DNA from: Blumeriella jaapii
Taxonomy: Eukaryota > Ascomycota > Leotiomycetes > Helotiales > Drepanopezizaceae
Reading direction: 5' to 3'
Length of the DNA: 64,000 nucleotides
NCBI GenBank assembly: GCA_009599575.1
Contig: VWND01000069.1
Location: forward strand, 992,001-1,056,000
Both the position numbers and the translations under genes were made by a program. Below the pieces are notes generated by a model. The model ran no database searches. It saw only the letters and a list, made by a program, of their open reading frames with translations, and was not told the origin of the DNA. Numbering within the stretch: position 1 is the stretch's first letter; every line of letters begins with the position of its first letter. Shown piece after piece: positions 1 to 11,899 of this stretch.

Positions 1-1440
1 CGGGGATAGCAGAAATGGCAGTTATACGCTCGTAAGAATTTTTGTTAAAAAAAAGAAAAGCTATGCGAGCAGAAAAGGCTGAAAAAGTAAAACGTTATAA
101 AGCTTTAAAAATACCGGGAATACGCCTAGAGTTTTAATTGGCAAAAGTTATAATAAAAGAAAAATAGTTTATGCGACGGATAAAAATTATTTTTTTAATT
201 CGGATATTACGTGATTTTTTATTCGCAACGGCCAAGAATTCGTTTAAAATAATATAATCGTTATTTATTTTGTATTTTTTTATTCGGAAGTCGTATTTAA
301 AAATAAAAATAATTTTTTCGTATATATTTTCAAACCAACGGTTTTTAGCAATTTTGCTAATAATTGCGTAACGAATAAATAAAAAACGAAAATTATTATA
401 AATTTGACCGTTGTTTATATAAAGTTTATTATATTGCAATTTAATAAATTAAACGCGATTGTAATTAAAAAAGCGCTGATTAAAAATGCGGAAAACGTTT
501 CGAGCCGATTAGGCTTGGTTATGAAACTCGGGGTTTAAATGTTTTAAAATAATAGTTTTTGCTTTTTTAATAATATATTTGAAATATATTTTGGCTTGGT
601 TTATATTTTATATAAAGTTTTTTAAATACTTTTTAATAAATAGTTTTATATTTATTTTTTATACGTTATATTTAATTTTTTTTTAATAGTCGCTAAAAGC
701 GTGGCGAAAATATTTGATTTTAAATGGTTCGATTCGAAAAATAGCTGGATCGAGAACGGAAAGATAATATTCGGAAATTAATTAAAGGTCCGTCGTAAAA
801 GCGCGCGAAGCTCGAAATAAAAGAAAAGCGTCGCGGGCGATATTAGCGAAGGCTGAAAAGCGAGCGGCGGCGATAGCTTAAGCGATTATTTGAGCGATCT
901 GAAGCTATTGGGCCGTAATGAATTTTTTAGCGTTGGCAGATATGCTGGACAGTCGGGAAGATATTCGTCGGTTTAAAGGTACTGAGGTGTCAGCGTCGTA
1001 TAATTCGATTTTAAGTTCGATAATAGAACGAAGGGATCCAGCAGATGATTGTGGTTTAATAGAAAAGTCGTGGAATAAAAACTTGCTGTCAGAATCGTCG
1101 AAAAAGCCTGAAACGAATGGAAATTCGAAAGCGCCAGAGGCAGAAGCAGAAGGTAGAAATGCTGATTCGAAGCCGAATCGTACGGATTGCGTTCGTTTTC
1201 GGATATCGCGTCGATTTATAAAAAAAGCATAAGGTGTTGTAGTATTAAAAAAAGGCGATTCGAATTGCAAAGGCAAATCGAATTAATAAAAAAGAAAAAC
1301 TCCAGCTTTTTCTGGAAATAAAATTAGTAAAAAGGAGTTTTAATTAAAACACCGATAAATAAACGTCGGTACGAGCGGTTTGAAAAAAGTTCGAATTGCA
1401 AAGGCAGATCGAGTTTTAACCGTAGATATAAAACTTTTTA
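1..1440. other. Unassigned AT-rich DNA with one GC-richer patch
   Basis: No protein family is recognisable. The stretch at about 780-1230 is richer in G+C and keeps a 104-codon plus-strand frame (918-1232) rich in Glu, Lys, Ser and Asp, with no known domain. Just upstream, a Lys/Arg/Ala-rich reading (about 785-870) resembles the basic tails of fungal DDE transposases, but this is too weak to assign. A 23-bp direct repeat containing TTCGAATTGCAAAGGCA occurs at 1259 and 1390. It may be a decayed transposon. Confidence 0.5.
1259..1412. repeat. Short direct repeat pair 131 bp apart
   Basis: TTCGAATTGCAAAGGCA followed by AATCGA or GATCGA is present at 1259-1281 and 1390-1412, same orientation, in otherwise unrelated AT-rich sequence. 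The role is unknown. It could be a duplicated end of a decayed element. Confidence 0.5.
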
Positions 1441-1540
1441 GCAAAAATTGTTTGGTTTTTCTTTATATTACAGCTAGCTTAAAAATAATTAAAAAAGTAA
1501 TATAAACCAAAAGGTACGCATATAAATTAAAAAAAAAACA

Positions 1541-1709
1541 CCGAGCTAAAATGTTCGGGGTCGCGAACTTTATGTACAATGGGTTGCGCTTATAGGTCAC
1601 GTGATTTAGCGCGAGGCCTAGTGGCCGAGGTGGTCCGTGCCCAAATCTTAATCCAACACCATCAGCATTCATACCACTGGCAGCCATACCACTGGCCAGG
1701 ATCGTAACA
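1541..1709 (-). mobile_element. Candidate LTR fragment, weakly mutated
   Basis: This short segment is clearly richer in G+C and in CpA/TpG than its surroundings. Read on the minus strand it begins TGTTACGATCC (forward end at 1709) and contains a TATA-like CCTATAAG and a CACGTG core. It lies directly downstream of the copia relic in that element's reading direction, so it could be a 3' LTR. Only one end can be defined and I see no matching copy, so this is tentative. Confidence 0.35.
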
Positions 1710-1803
1710 TTTTGCCTGTTTTAGTTTTTTTGAATTTTATATTAATAATATTGTTTTAAATGTTTCGAACTGTTTGTAGCCCAGAGTAACAGAAACGTTT
1801 GTG

Positions 1804-2346
1804 CTAAAGTTCGATATTAATTGGAATCTTTTTAATAGCAGTAAATAAAACGTGTATTGCGACATAAATTAAATTATTAATTAAAAGCTTTTTTATAATA
1901 AACAATCTTTTATTAACAGCGCAGATTTTATTATCGTTGATTATATAAAAAATGTTCGATTTTAGGTAGCTTTTAAGCTTATTAAGCTTAAAGCCTGAAA
2001 AAAGCGAAATAAAATAAAAAGGCATATAAACCGTATTATACAATTCCAGCATTCGTACAGAATCATTTGTTTTAAGCGTACGAATAATGCAGATGCTTAA
2101 ACCTAAAGATTTGATTAGCCTATTTGCAATAGCTATAAAAAGTAAATCGTTTTTGGGTTTGTAAAAAGTAAATCTAGAAAAATCGTTGCAAATATAATTT
2201 ATAGCTTTTGTATTATAAAACCAGCGATTTTTTTTTTTGGATGTAAAAAAAAGATTGTTTTCAGAGGCAATAACGTTATTAAAAGGTAATTTAGTAAAGA
2301 TTATTAATCTACCGAACACTTTTTTTTCGTCGTCGTTAAAAGACAT
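1804..2346 (-). pseudogene. Ty1/copia protease and pre-integrase relic
   Basis: This 180-codon open stretch matches the order found in copia pol. It shows a W-x2-D-T-G-A type aspartic protease site, now read as WFYNTKA (Asp to Asn and Gly to Lys fit RIP), then a histidine-type NDFSRF segment, then the VYMPFYFISLFSG region. It ends with a gag-pre-integrase-like ICAVNKRLFII. The frame continues upstream, in the same phase, into a zinc-knuckle-like stretch at 2446-2478. Integrase and reverse transcriptase are not visible downstream, so the element was cut near 1710. It is non-functional; the family call rests on motif order, not on a database search. Confidence 0.7.
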
Positions 2347-2950
2347 TTTTTTTAACGTTTTTTTAAAAGCAGTATATTTTTTTTCTGTACGCTTTTTCCA
2401 GGCCTTTCGCTTTTTTTTGTTAATTTTGAAATAATCGTTATACTTATGCCAAAGCTTTTTTTGCTTGCAATATTTGCATGCAATGGCGTAAAATGGCTTG
2501 GAATTGTTTTTTTTTGCTTTGTTATTATTATTATTTTTTTTACTAACGTTGGCGTTGTTATTTTGGTTGTTTTCTTTGCTTTTATTTTTATTAATAGCAG
2601 AGTTAGATTTGTTATCGTATAAAGTTTGACCGCTGTTAATTTTAATAAATTCGCTTATACGAGCTTTATTTGTAATATTTTTAATTAGACTTTCAAAAGT
2701 GATTTCAGATTTTAATTTGAAAATTCGAAATAAAAATCGTTGGCGTTCGGCTTATATAACGTATTTTTCTAAATATACGGCAATAAATATAACTGGATTT
2801 TATTGCATAAATGGGGCGATATCTAGAGCTTTTAGCTTCGTAACAAAAAGTCGGAAGGTTTAAATGAATTTTTCGAATAAAAAATAATCGTCGTAATTAA
2901 TAATAACGTAGTTTTAAATTGCGTTGTATTTCAGAACTGTTTTAAAGCTT
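2347..2950 (-). pseudogene. Copia gag remnant with zinc-knuckle-like motif
   Basis: In phase with the protease relic lies CKYC followed by LWHKYNDY (2432-2478, minus strand). This resembles a CCHC knuckle whose last Cys has become Tyr, as RIP would do. The spacing between the CxxC and the His is longer than the canonical four residues, so it is imperfect. Upstream (2500-2750) is Asn/Lys-rich sequence consistent with a decayed gag. No start can be chosen. Confidence 0.45.
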
Positions 2951-3101
2951 TTATATTATTATTATAAGGATTTTTATATATTAAAAGCAGTTTTTTTTCC
3001 AATAATATATTTTTTTAAGCCAGGTTTGCAATTCGCAAATATTACAAACTTTATTTGAAAATCACCGGAATTCCAGTTTTGTTATATTTTAAATGTAATA
3101 A
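2951..3101. other. Left flank of element A1
   Basis: AT-rich with no recognisable coding. The last four bases before the LTR (3098-3101, ATAA) match the four bases after the right LTR (14389-14392) and are the likely target-site duplication. Confidence 0.5.
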
Positions 3102-3368
3102 TGTAAAAGTAGGTAGGAAAACCAGACTGATACGGCCATATATCGGTGGGTAAGATAGTCTAGGGAATCCCTAGAAAAAACTGAAAAAAGGAAAAGAAAA
3201 ATAAGTGAAGGTATAAATTGGGCTGCGTGCTTATAGTACTATCTAAAAGAGTGTTTTGCTTTTATACCTGTTGAAAATAGTCAATGGCAGAGGGTTTCGG
3301 AAGGGTCTATGCTTCGACCATAGCTAAAATTATTAATTTTTATTAATATAAAATATTACCGTTTTATA
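3102..3368 (-). repeat. A1 left LTR (3' LTR)
   Basis: 267 bp, begins TGTAAAAGTAGG and ends GTTTTATA (mutated from GTTTTACA). It matches the right LTR along its whole length with scattered C/T and G/A differences. Confidence 0.9.
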
Positions 3369-3439
3369 TTTTGTTTTAAATAATATACGTAGTCGTTTTT
3401 AATTATAATTAAAAAAAAATATAATTTTAATAAATACAA

Positions 3440-6400
3440 TTTAGTTTATTTTATATGATTTAAAAACCAATCAATTATAAATTAAACTTTTTAGTTTTAT
3501 ATTCTTTCGGTTTTTTAATCCGTTTTTGGCCTTTTTGCTATCGGCTTTTGCGGAAAAATAGCGTTTCGCTTATTGTTTAAATTATTTTATTTATTTTGTT
3601 TTTTTAAAAAATAGCTTAATAAAATATTAATCGAGGTATCGTTTAAACCTACAAACGTTTTGATAATTTTTTCGTCGATAATATTATTAAGTATCGTCGC
3701 GACGGATGCTTTTTACGACTTTTTTCCGTAAATAATAAATTTCAGTTTTTAAACGTAGTTTTACGCTTTGCAAAAAGCGCTGAAAAGTTTTATATTAAAG
3801 TCGTAGAAATAATCGATTAGTTCGTCGTGATTAAAACCGATTAACGCTTTTGCTTTTCGTAAAATTAATAAATCGAATTACGGTTGTTTACCGACGAATG
3901 CTTTTAAAAAAGCTTCGAGGCTTGTAAAAGAAATTATTTTACGAAATAGTTCGGAAATAATCGTTTATAATCGAAACCACCGAAGATATTATAATTGCTT
4001 TCGTCGCAGTATAAATAATATCAGGTTGCTTATCGAATTATCGTTTTCGAAATAGTTTTTGTATTTTTGCGCCGTGTAATTATTCGAATAAATTAGTATT
4101 ACGCCGTCGGTTTTTTAAGTTTTAAATTTAACGAAAACCTTTTGCTTAATCGAAAAGCTGATAAAAATTATTTTATTTTTTATTTCGTAATCTTCGGTTT
4201 CGTAGTCCGATAAAATAGCCGAAGCTACTGTTTTAAACGCGCTGAAGTATAAAAAAGCTAAGCTTTTTTAAATGGTTTTAGTTAGCTTGGCGTCGTAGTA
4301 TAATTGTAAATAAGCTTCGATTATTTTCGAATTGTATGCGAATGCAGGCAAAACGTGGTAATCGAAAATAGCGTCGATAAAATCTTCGATCTTTTTTTTT
4401 TTTGAAAATCGGCGATATCGAATTTTATAATTGTAATACGATCGGGGCCAACGAAATTTAAAGCGATCGGAACGTTAAAATATATTATAAGGCGGCAGTT
4501 TTTAAAATTCCGGATAATTAAAGCAGCGAAATAAAGGCCGGAATGCATTTTAAAAGCTTGTTAAATAAAACTGTAAAATATATTAGCGAAAAAAGCTATA
4601 AACGCTTTTTGGGTTTTAACCAATCGGAAGTAATACTTATATATAGCTATTTTTTTTTTATAAAATACAGCAATGGCTTGTTTTTTCCGTTGTAAAACTT
4701 TACGTAATTAACAAATTCGCAGCTTAGTTTAGATAGATTTTAAAACATATTTTCGGTCGAAAGGCTAGAAAAGTCGGCTTTTGAAAATACTCGTTGTTTT
4801 TATTTTTTTACGTTTTAATCGAGCTTTGTAATCGCGCTGAAAATTTTAAAGTCTGTTTTGAAATTTGCGTAGCCCAGATAAGTTTTCGTACGCGCTTAAA
4901 TAATTTTCGCAGTTTTTCGTCGGAATATAAATTGATTATTAAAATTAATTTCGAACACGTCGTAATCCGAATTTTTAATAACAGCGAATCGATCAGCGAA
5001 GCCGATAACGTTAATTTTTTTTGTAATTAAATCGTAATACGCCGCGTAACAGCGTATATAAAAATAGCAGAATTTGCCGTTTTTTTTAACGTTAACGTTA
5101 TTCGTAAAAACGAAATTAAAAAATCGGAGTTTTTTAACGAAAAAAAGCTCGAATAAAAACGGATCACCGTTTTCAAAAGTTTTTTTTATTTGCTTTAGCG
5201 TATTATATTTGCAGTTTTCCGAAAAAAGCTTGGTTCAGTTTTCGTTCGAAGCAAAAAAAACTGACGGATTTATTTGGCTTTTATATAAAAATGTCGAAAT
5301 AGAATTTTTGAATCGTTTCGTCGTCGAAAGCGAAAGTTTTAAATAAAATAATTTAATTTTATATTTTTTATATAATTTTTTTCGCGATAATTTCGATATT
5401 TTTTTCCAGGCTTTTTCGGTCGAATCGTATAATAGTCGAGATTTTAAATACTTTTATTAAAATCTGAAGTATTAACGGTTCGACGTTTTTAAACGCAGCA
5501 AGCGTTTTTGGTATTTACGTATTTAATTTCGAAAGGTTAAATTTAAAATCGTTTGAATTTTTTTTTTTCGGAATACCGGCGTTTTTTAAATTTGATTTCG
5601 TAAAGTCGTCGCGTTTTCTATTAATTAGCTTAAAACTTATAGTTCGGCGTCGATTTCCGGCTGTTTTTATTCGCGGTGCTTTTTTTGTTAGCGACGTAAA
5701 TAGTTTTTTTTTTCGAATAAAAAAGGTTTCGAAAATATCGGCGCGCTTTTTTACGTTTTTTGTTTTTATTTTTTTCGGAATTGTTTTTATAAGTATAATA
5801 GGTTTTTTGTATTTAAATAAGCGATTATTTGTTATTACGCTTTTAATTTCGTTTTCGGATTCGTTTTCGATAATTGAAAATAAAAATCGCCGAGTTATTT
5901 TAGCTGCTTTAAAAGTATTAATTGTTATTACGTATGTTTTTTCGAATTAAACGAAAATAATATTAGCTTTTTCGTTTTTTTCGTCGTCGTAAGTTTAAAA
6001 CGTCGAAATGGCGTCGTTTTTTTCGTTCGGTATAAAAATGCCGCATTTAGCGACGTTTAATTTTTTGCTTTGAAAAAAGATTAGATTTAAGATTTCGCAG
6101 CCGATTAAAATTCTTTTTAGCGATTATATAGCGTCGTCGATCAGTTTGCAAACAGCTATAAAAAGGCTTATAAATCTGCGGACTTTTGGATTATTGGTTT
6201 TCAGAGCTTGCGTTTTGAAAATATAAGCGTTTAATATCCAGATTTTTTTTCGTAAAAATAATAATTTCGAAAAAGCGAGCGAGATGCCGAAATAAAATAA
6301 TACCGATAATTTTGCTAAAAACGTATTTTTAAATATTTTTTTTTCGTTGATTTGGCAAAAAACGCAAAACTCGGTTTATTATTTTTTTTTTATTGTTTCG

Positions 6401-6760
6401 AGCTTTTTTTGCTTCGGCGAAGGCTTTTAAAGCGTTGTCGTAGTTTAGCAGGAATTTATCGTAATTAAAGCTTTTGCAAACGAATTTAGCTTTAACGAAA
6501 CTTTCGTAATCGAATAGAAATTTGTTAACGTTTTCAGTTATTATATCGAGTTGTTTTATAAATGTTTTTACGAAAGCTGCTTATTAATTTAAAATAGCGG
6601 CATTATATATTTGCTTAAATTCGAAAAAATTGCGTATAATAGTTTCGTTTTAAGATAAGTTAAAAATAAACTTGCCAGGTTTAATAACGTTTTGTTTGAA
6701 GAACGATATAATATCGATGGATTTATTAATTAAAAAAATATATTATATTTATTAAAAAGT
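3440..6760 (-). pseudogene. Unidentified region after pol in element A (env position)
   Basis: It lies between integrase and the 3' LTR, where some gypsy elements carry an env-like or extra gene. Minus-strand translation gives long stretches with ordinary amino-acid composition joined across stops and frame changes. The first part (about 6750-6400) reads SIDIISFFKQNVIKPGKF and later has an Ala/Lys-rich FAEAKKARNN. The second part includes ILNAYIFKTQALKT. A third part (4548-4321) reads GLYFAALIIRNFKN, then VGPDRITIIKFD. The end (about 3560) is Lys/Pro-rich. The third part and the 3' end reappear in the inverted copy A3 (29232-31799). I do not recognise the protein. No signal peptide or clear membrane anchor is visible. 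It could be one gene with an intron or frameshifts, or two genes. Confidence 0.5.
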
Positions 6761-7240
6761 AAATAGGAAAAAGTACGGGAATTATAGGGTATTTGTATTT
6801 AAAAGCTACGGGAATTCGCATGCTGTTTTTTTAATAAATTATAATTGTTTAAATAGGCATCCGTTCAGAATAACGAAAAAAGTAAACAGTGCAAAAAGTA
6901 GCAAATAATAAAATGCATAAAAAATAATTTTCGTAAAATATACGAATAATACAAATATATTAAATATGCGGCTTAAAACATATACAAAGCTTTTGTTCTG
7001 GTAAACAAAAGTACAGTCAAACAAAGAAAAATACAGTAGATGTTTTAAATAATATAAAAAAAGGTTTTTAAAAATAAATAATATATATAAAACAGAATAA
7101 TTAAATTGTATATAAATAAAGCAAAATAAAAATAATAAAATAGTATATAATAAAAAAGGAAAAACAATAGATAACGAAAACAGTAAAACAGTTAGTAAAC
7201 AATTTTGTAAGTATTTTTTTTTTTCGGTTATAAATGAAAT
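6761..7240 (-). other. Extremely AT-rich spacer after integrase in A1
   Basis: Poly-T and TATA-rich sequence separates the integrase end from the unidentified post-pol region. It holds a hydrophobic 134-codon minus-strand frame (6839-7243), rich in Phe, Tyr, Leu and Ile. That composition follows from base composition, and the frame begins inside the end of the pol reading, so I do not call a gene. It is conserved in A2 (about 21590-22060), where the frame is broken. Confidence 0.45.
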
Positions 7241-8900
7241 CACGATTTGAATTGTGCTTTCAGCAGCGGGATTATCGTCCGGTCGTTTTCAGATCTTTTT
7301 AAAGATTTCTTTTTTTTTAGGAGTATAATCGCTTTGATCGGAATCGTCGTCGGAATCGCTAGAATCGGAATCGCTTTTTAATTTAAAATCCAGAGGATAG
7401 ATTTGTTGGTTTTTTCTATAAAATCGCTTTAGCCGGTTAACGGCGAACGTTTTTTTTAGTTTTGTTTTATCGAGTTCCGTAAGCTTATAATAGCTTTTAT
7501 TTAATTCGGCCTCGTATACTTCGTAGGGTCCGAGCCATTTATAATTAAGCTTAATATCGGCCGATTTATTAATAGCGCGTTAAACGTCGTAAATTAAAAT
7601 CAGATCTTTTTTTTTGATTAGCGTTTTTTTTAAAACTTTGGTTTTATTTCAGATTTTTTTAACTGCTTTTTTATATTTTTTTTTTTTTAAAATTATTTTT
7701 TTTATATTTATATTGCGGTAGTTTAGCTATTTAAATTTTATTGCTAATAGGTTCGCTTTCGTTTTTATTTTAATCACGTTATAAAGCTTTTATACAAGCT
7801 ATTTTATTTTTAAAAATAATCGAACGTTTCTGCCGTATTAAATAAAAAATAAGATTATTTTAGTGGGGGCGTATATATATATGCGTATAGCAAAAAGCAT
7901 TTCCGAGAATTTCCGCGACCAACGTTTATAACTTTTTCGAGTGGCTTTTAAAAAGCCGTCGAGAATATTTTTATAATTTCGTTTAACGGATCCGTTGCTT
8001 TTCGAATTGTAAACTAAGATTTAAATACGCTGAATATCGTATTTTTTTATAAAAGTTTCGATAACGCTTTTGTTTTCGAGTTTATTATCGACGTTTAACT
8101 TTTTAAATAAATCGTATTAATATATAACGTTTTTTTAAAAAAAAATCGTTATAGTTTCGAAAATAGCGTTTCGGAAAAGTTTTTTTTTAGGCTATTTAAA
8201 TAAATTGTTAATAACGAATACGAAATATATATAATCGCGATCGGTGGTCGGTACGCGTATAACGTCGAGGTTGATTTTTTTCCAAATTTTAAAAAACCAC
8301 GTCGGATATAATAAGTTTTTTCGGCCAGATTTTCGTTTTTAGCAAAAAATGCAGTTTTTAATAAAAGTTTTGCAATTTTCGAAGCATTTTTTTTATTAAA
8401 AATCGTTTTTGATTCGATAATAAATGGCTTTAGCTTTTTTATAAAACACTTTTTCGTAGATTTTTTTTATAATTTGAAATTTGTCGGCCTTATTATTTAT
8501 TACTAAGCGTTTTTAGTATATATTGTTTTTTATTTTATACAACTTTTTATCGGCTAAAATATAATCGAAAGCTTGGTTTTTAAATAATTTAAATTAATGG
8601 TTTAGCACGCTAAATGGTTTAAATAAAATGGTTAAATAATATGCGATTAAATAAAAATCTTCGGTTTCGTAATTATCGATTAAAAGTTTATTTTCGTCGT
8701 TAATCGGCTTATTCCGATCGTTTTCGGTTAAATCCATTTGCGATGCCAGCCGAAATAATAACGCGAATGCTTTTTCGGCCCGAAAATTAATATTTTTTAT
8801 TCGCGGTGCTAGCCGAGATAGCAACGCGAATAGTTTTGGCTTTGTAAAATTTAAGGCGTAAATAGCGAAGCAGCCGATTTCGTTAGCAATTTATTTGTTA
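7241..8900 (-). pseudogene. A1 integrase (zinc finger, core, GPY/F domain)
   Basis: It inserts the element cDNA into the genome in the nucleus. Reading down the minus strand, the HHCC zinc-binding stretch (about 8480-8350) ends in NCKTFIKNC followed by FC. The core starts with NLDVIRVPTTDRDY (about 8290-8240), where the Asp fits the first catalytic acid. The YHPQxNG segment appears as YNSKSNGSVKRN (about 8010-7975), with His changed to Tyr. The C-terminal GPY/F module reads NYKWLGPYEVYEAELNKSYY then FAVNRLKRFY (about 7560-7420). An acidic Ser/Asp tail follows (7380-7330). Several stops interrupt it, so it is non-functional. Confidence 0.8.
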
Positions 8901-10750
8901 ATATTTTATTCGTTTTGTTTAGCGAAATCAAACGGATAAAAGCGTTTTCGTTTCGAAAGGCCGTTTGCCGTTGTATTAATTATTTTTTTAATATGCTTAA
9001 TTTCGAAGTTTATAAATCGTATTCAAGCTATTTAATTAATAACAAATGCTTTTGGCAGGTTATTGGTTTTTTTATTTAATTAGTCGATAAAAACTTTTGC
9101 GTCTGTTTTTAAAATAAAATATACGTCGTATAATTCGCTTTTTATTTTTTTTATTATTTTAAAAGCGCTTCGATATTTTCGTTTTATAATATCGTAGCGT
9201 GCTTTCGCGAAAAATTATAAGCCGCTTTCGAATCGTAAAAAATATCGTTTTTTGTTTTTATCGATTTGTTGCAATATAGTTTCTTAACCGAAAATACTGG
9301 CGTCGACGGTTAGAATAATTTTTCTTGCGTTTGGGCTGTAATCGATCCGTACAAATAATAAAACCGATAAAAGATCGTTTAAAAACTTTTATAATTTTGC
9401 TCTGCTTTTTTTTCTAAACGAAATCGACGCTTTTTTTTATCGTAGCGTAAATAAATGCAGCTTTTTAAAAAAAAATTTTAATTTAATTGCGATAGTAAAT
9501 TATAACGCTAATAAAAATTTTGGCTTCGGTAATATTTTTATATTTTTTTTATTCGCAGATTTTTTTAATTTTCTTTCGTTAAGAATGGCGGCCGGCGCTG
9601 TCAGTTATATAACTAACGATATTTATTTCGGGCATACAGAATTTTAATCGAGGGCTAATAATAGCTTTGGTTTTTTCGAAGCAGATTATAATTTTGTCGA
9701 TATTTTAAATATATTTTATTATATAGCGTCGAATTTTAGAAAGAATTTTTTTATTATTATAATATAATCTGGGGCTTTTTATTTTAACGTCGTTAACGTA
9801 AAAAAAAATAATATCAGAAATACAAATTATAAGGATTTTGTATACGACTTTTACGAATTAAGCGATTAAATTGATAGCTTTTATAAGTATTTTCGTTATG
9901 CGCAGTAAACCGATTGGAATTTGAATTGCCGTTATATTTCGAAATCGTGGATTAAGTATTAAATAGTCGTAGCCGAAAAACAGGTCGAAAAAAAAAAGCG
10001 ATCGTTAATTTTGTAAATTCGTTCGAAAATTGATCGACGTTAGATGGCACGTTAGCGTTTCGAATCGTTATTTTGTTTATTTCGACGACCGCGGTGATAA
10101 ATTTATAAATGTTTTTTTTTTTTTTCGCAACGATAAATTATTTGTTTTTGTATAAGCCGTGGCAAAATTCGAAAATTTTTTGTTTGATTCGTTTTTTCAG
10201 TATTTCGACCATTTTATCCTGAAAGGCTTTAAAAACTAAAAAGATCTTTTTTTGCCAGGCTTCGTAAAATACGATTTTAATATCGATATAAAACGTAATA
10301 TTAAAGTTAAATTAGCTTATTTCGGTGAAATCGAAGGTTATAATCTTTTTTCGGTTGCGTAGAATTTCGTATAAAACTTTTTTTTTTTTTAGTAAAAATT
10401 GGGTTCCGATTGCTAAATTATTAAATCGTTTTTTTATAAATCGGCTGCCAGATAATAAGCTGGAAAATCGGCCGGTAATAAATTTTTCGAATTCGCTAAT
10501 AACTAGTTAGAATAGTTTTGTTGTTTTATTTTTTTTAAATCAATCGTTTATTTTTCCGAGAATATTTCTACCGGATTCGCTAAGATTTACGAATCGTATT
10601 TTATCAGCTTTGCGCTTGTAAAAAGTGCTGACGTTAATATAAAAAGATAAAATATATGGATCGGATTTGTTTAATACGAAAACGAAATCTTCGGAATTTT
10701 TATTTCCGAATTAATAATTAAAAATATTAATATTAGTTAATTTTATTTGC
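8901..10750 (-). pseudogene. A1 reverse transcriptase and RNase H
   Basis: It copies element RNA to DNA in the virus-like particle. The N-terminal RT part reads INKITIRNANVPSNVDQFS (about 10085-10030), characteristic of one fungal gypsy group. The catalytic YxDD box is read as YVND at 9789-9800, with Asp to Asn as expected from RIP. Downstream there are ISPRLKFCMPEINIVSYITD (about 9660-9600) and an RNase H-like region. Stops and frame changes occur throughout. The same box is at 24635-24646 in A2. The family assignment is firm; exact domain limits are not. Confidence 0.8.
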
Positions 10751-10925
10751 GATGCTATTTCGATTAATAACGCGAATGCTTTTAGCCGAGTATTTTTCAA
10801 GTTTTATTATAGCTTAGCGTTTGTTTTAGGGCCAAAGCCGGCTATTCGTTTTTCGATAAAACGTCGATTAAAGAAATTTTATCGCCGGCGACGGTGATTT
10901 GATTTTAAAAAAATCGGTTCCAGTT

Positions 10926-11528
10926 TTAGAAAAAGGCTTTTATTTGGCCGTTTTCGGTGTATTTAAAGCTGACGAGATTTTCCAGAATCCAAGGCATTTT
11001 AAGAATAATGGGATAGAAGCATTTTTTTATTATTAAAAAGTTTTTATAAATAATAATATTTTTAATATCGATTTTTATATTTCGTACAATTTTATTAAAT
11101 TTAATAGTATTTTTATTAACGGTGGTGTAAATTATTCGCTTATCGGTAATAATCGGGATATTACTGGCTTCGGCTGTTTTTTGGTTTATGTAATTAACTT
11201 CGGCTTTATTATCGAATAAAACGAGGGCGGTCGTACTTTTTTTAAATATTGTTTTTATTTTTAATGTTTTTATAGCTGTATAAGGGCAGTTTCGTCGTTT
11301 TGACTTTTGGGTTTTTATAGCGAGAATTAAAAGGCTGATTTTTTCCGAAGATTTTTTTTTATCGGCTAAATTGATTGCGATATTGTAAATTTTTTCCTGG
11401 TTTTTTTCCAATTTAAAATCGTTTTTTCGAATAATTTTAATTTTTTCGTTTTTTTTTAATGCAAAGATTTGCTTATTAATAATTTTGTCGAATTTTTTTT
11501 CTGTGCTAAATAAATCGCTGAATTTCAA
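10926..11528 (-). pseudogene. A1 aspartic protease (retropepsin) region
   Basis: A 201-codon open stretch. The active site D-[ST]-G-A is at residues 106-109, read as LFDNKAEVNYINQKTAEA. Ser to Asn and Gly to Lys leave an inactive D-N-K-A. The hydrophobic residues before it and the AEVNYI after it fit gypsy proteases that process Gag-Pol. It lies between gag (higher coordinates) and reverse transcriptase. The Met at 11528 is only the first in an open window; the real polyprotein starts further upstream. Confidence 0.8.
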
Positions 11529-11899
11529 TTTAATCTTTTGTTTTATAATTTTTTTAATAATTTTATCGACGGCTTCGAGGCTGATATATTTGTCGATTTA
11601 TTTTTCGCTTCGCATTAATAATAAGCGTTTAAAAATTGGTACTTTCTGAATAATTTGAACCGGAATATCGGTGTCGATATTTTTTATATCGTCGTTAATT
11701 TTTCGATTATAAGCGTTTTTCTGATGGTTTTATCGGTTTTTTTTCGAATTTCAAAATCTTTTTTTTTTTCGATTCTAACGTTTTTTTTTATACTAGTTGG
11801 TTTGGCGAATAAAACAAAAGCATTTTGCTTTTTTATGATTCGCTAGCTTGATTATATAGCTATAATATTTGCAAATGCGATATTTGTATTAGCAATATA

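Noticed and set aside
905..1276. 123-codon minus-strand frame, rich in Phe and Ser
   Set aside because: It overlaps a plus-strand frame of similar length, and neither shows a family motif. The composition is that of complementary Glu/Lys-rich sequence.
1463..1687. 74-codon minus-strand frame rich in Gly and Pro
   Set aside because: It lies in an LTR-like segment and has no domain; half of it is AT-rich noncoding.
4794..5346. Plus-strand frames of 78 and 90 codons
   Set aside because: They are antisense to the post-pol coding-like region of element A, whose minus-strand reading is repeated in A3.
6839..7243. 134-codon hydrophobic minus-strand frame that looks like a membrane protein
   Set aside because: The Phe/Tyr/Leu/Ile content follows from extreme AT content; the frame begins within the end of pol and is broken in copy A2.
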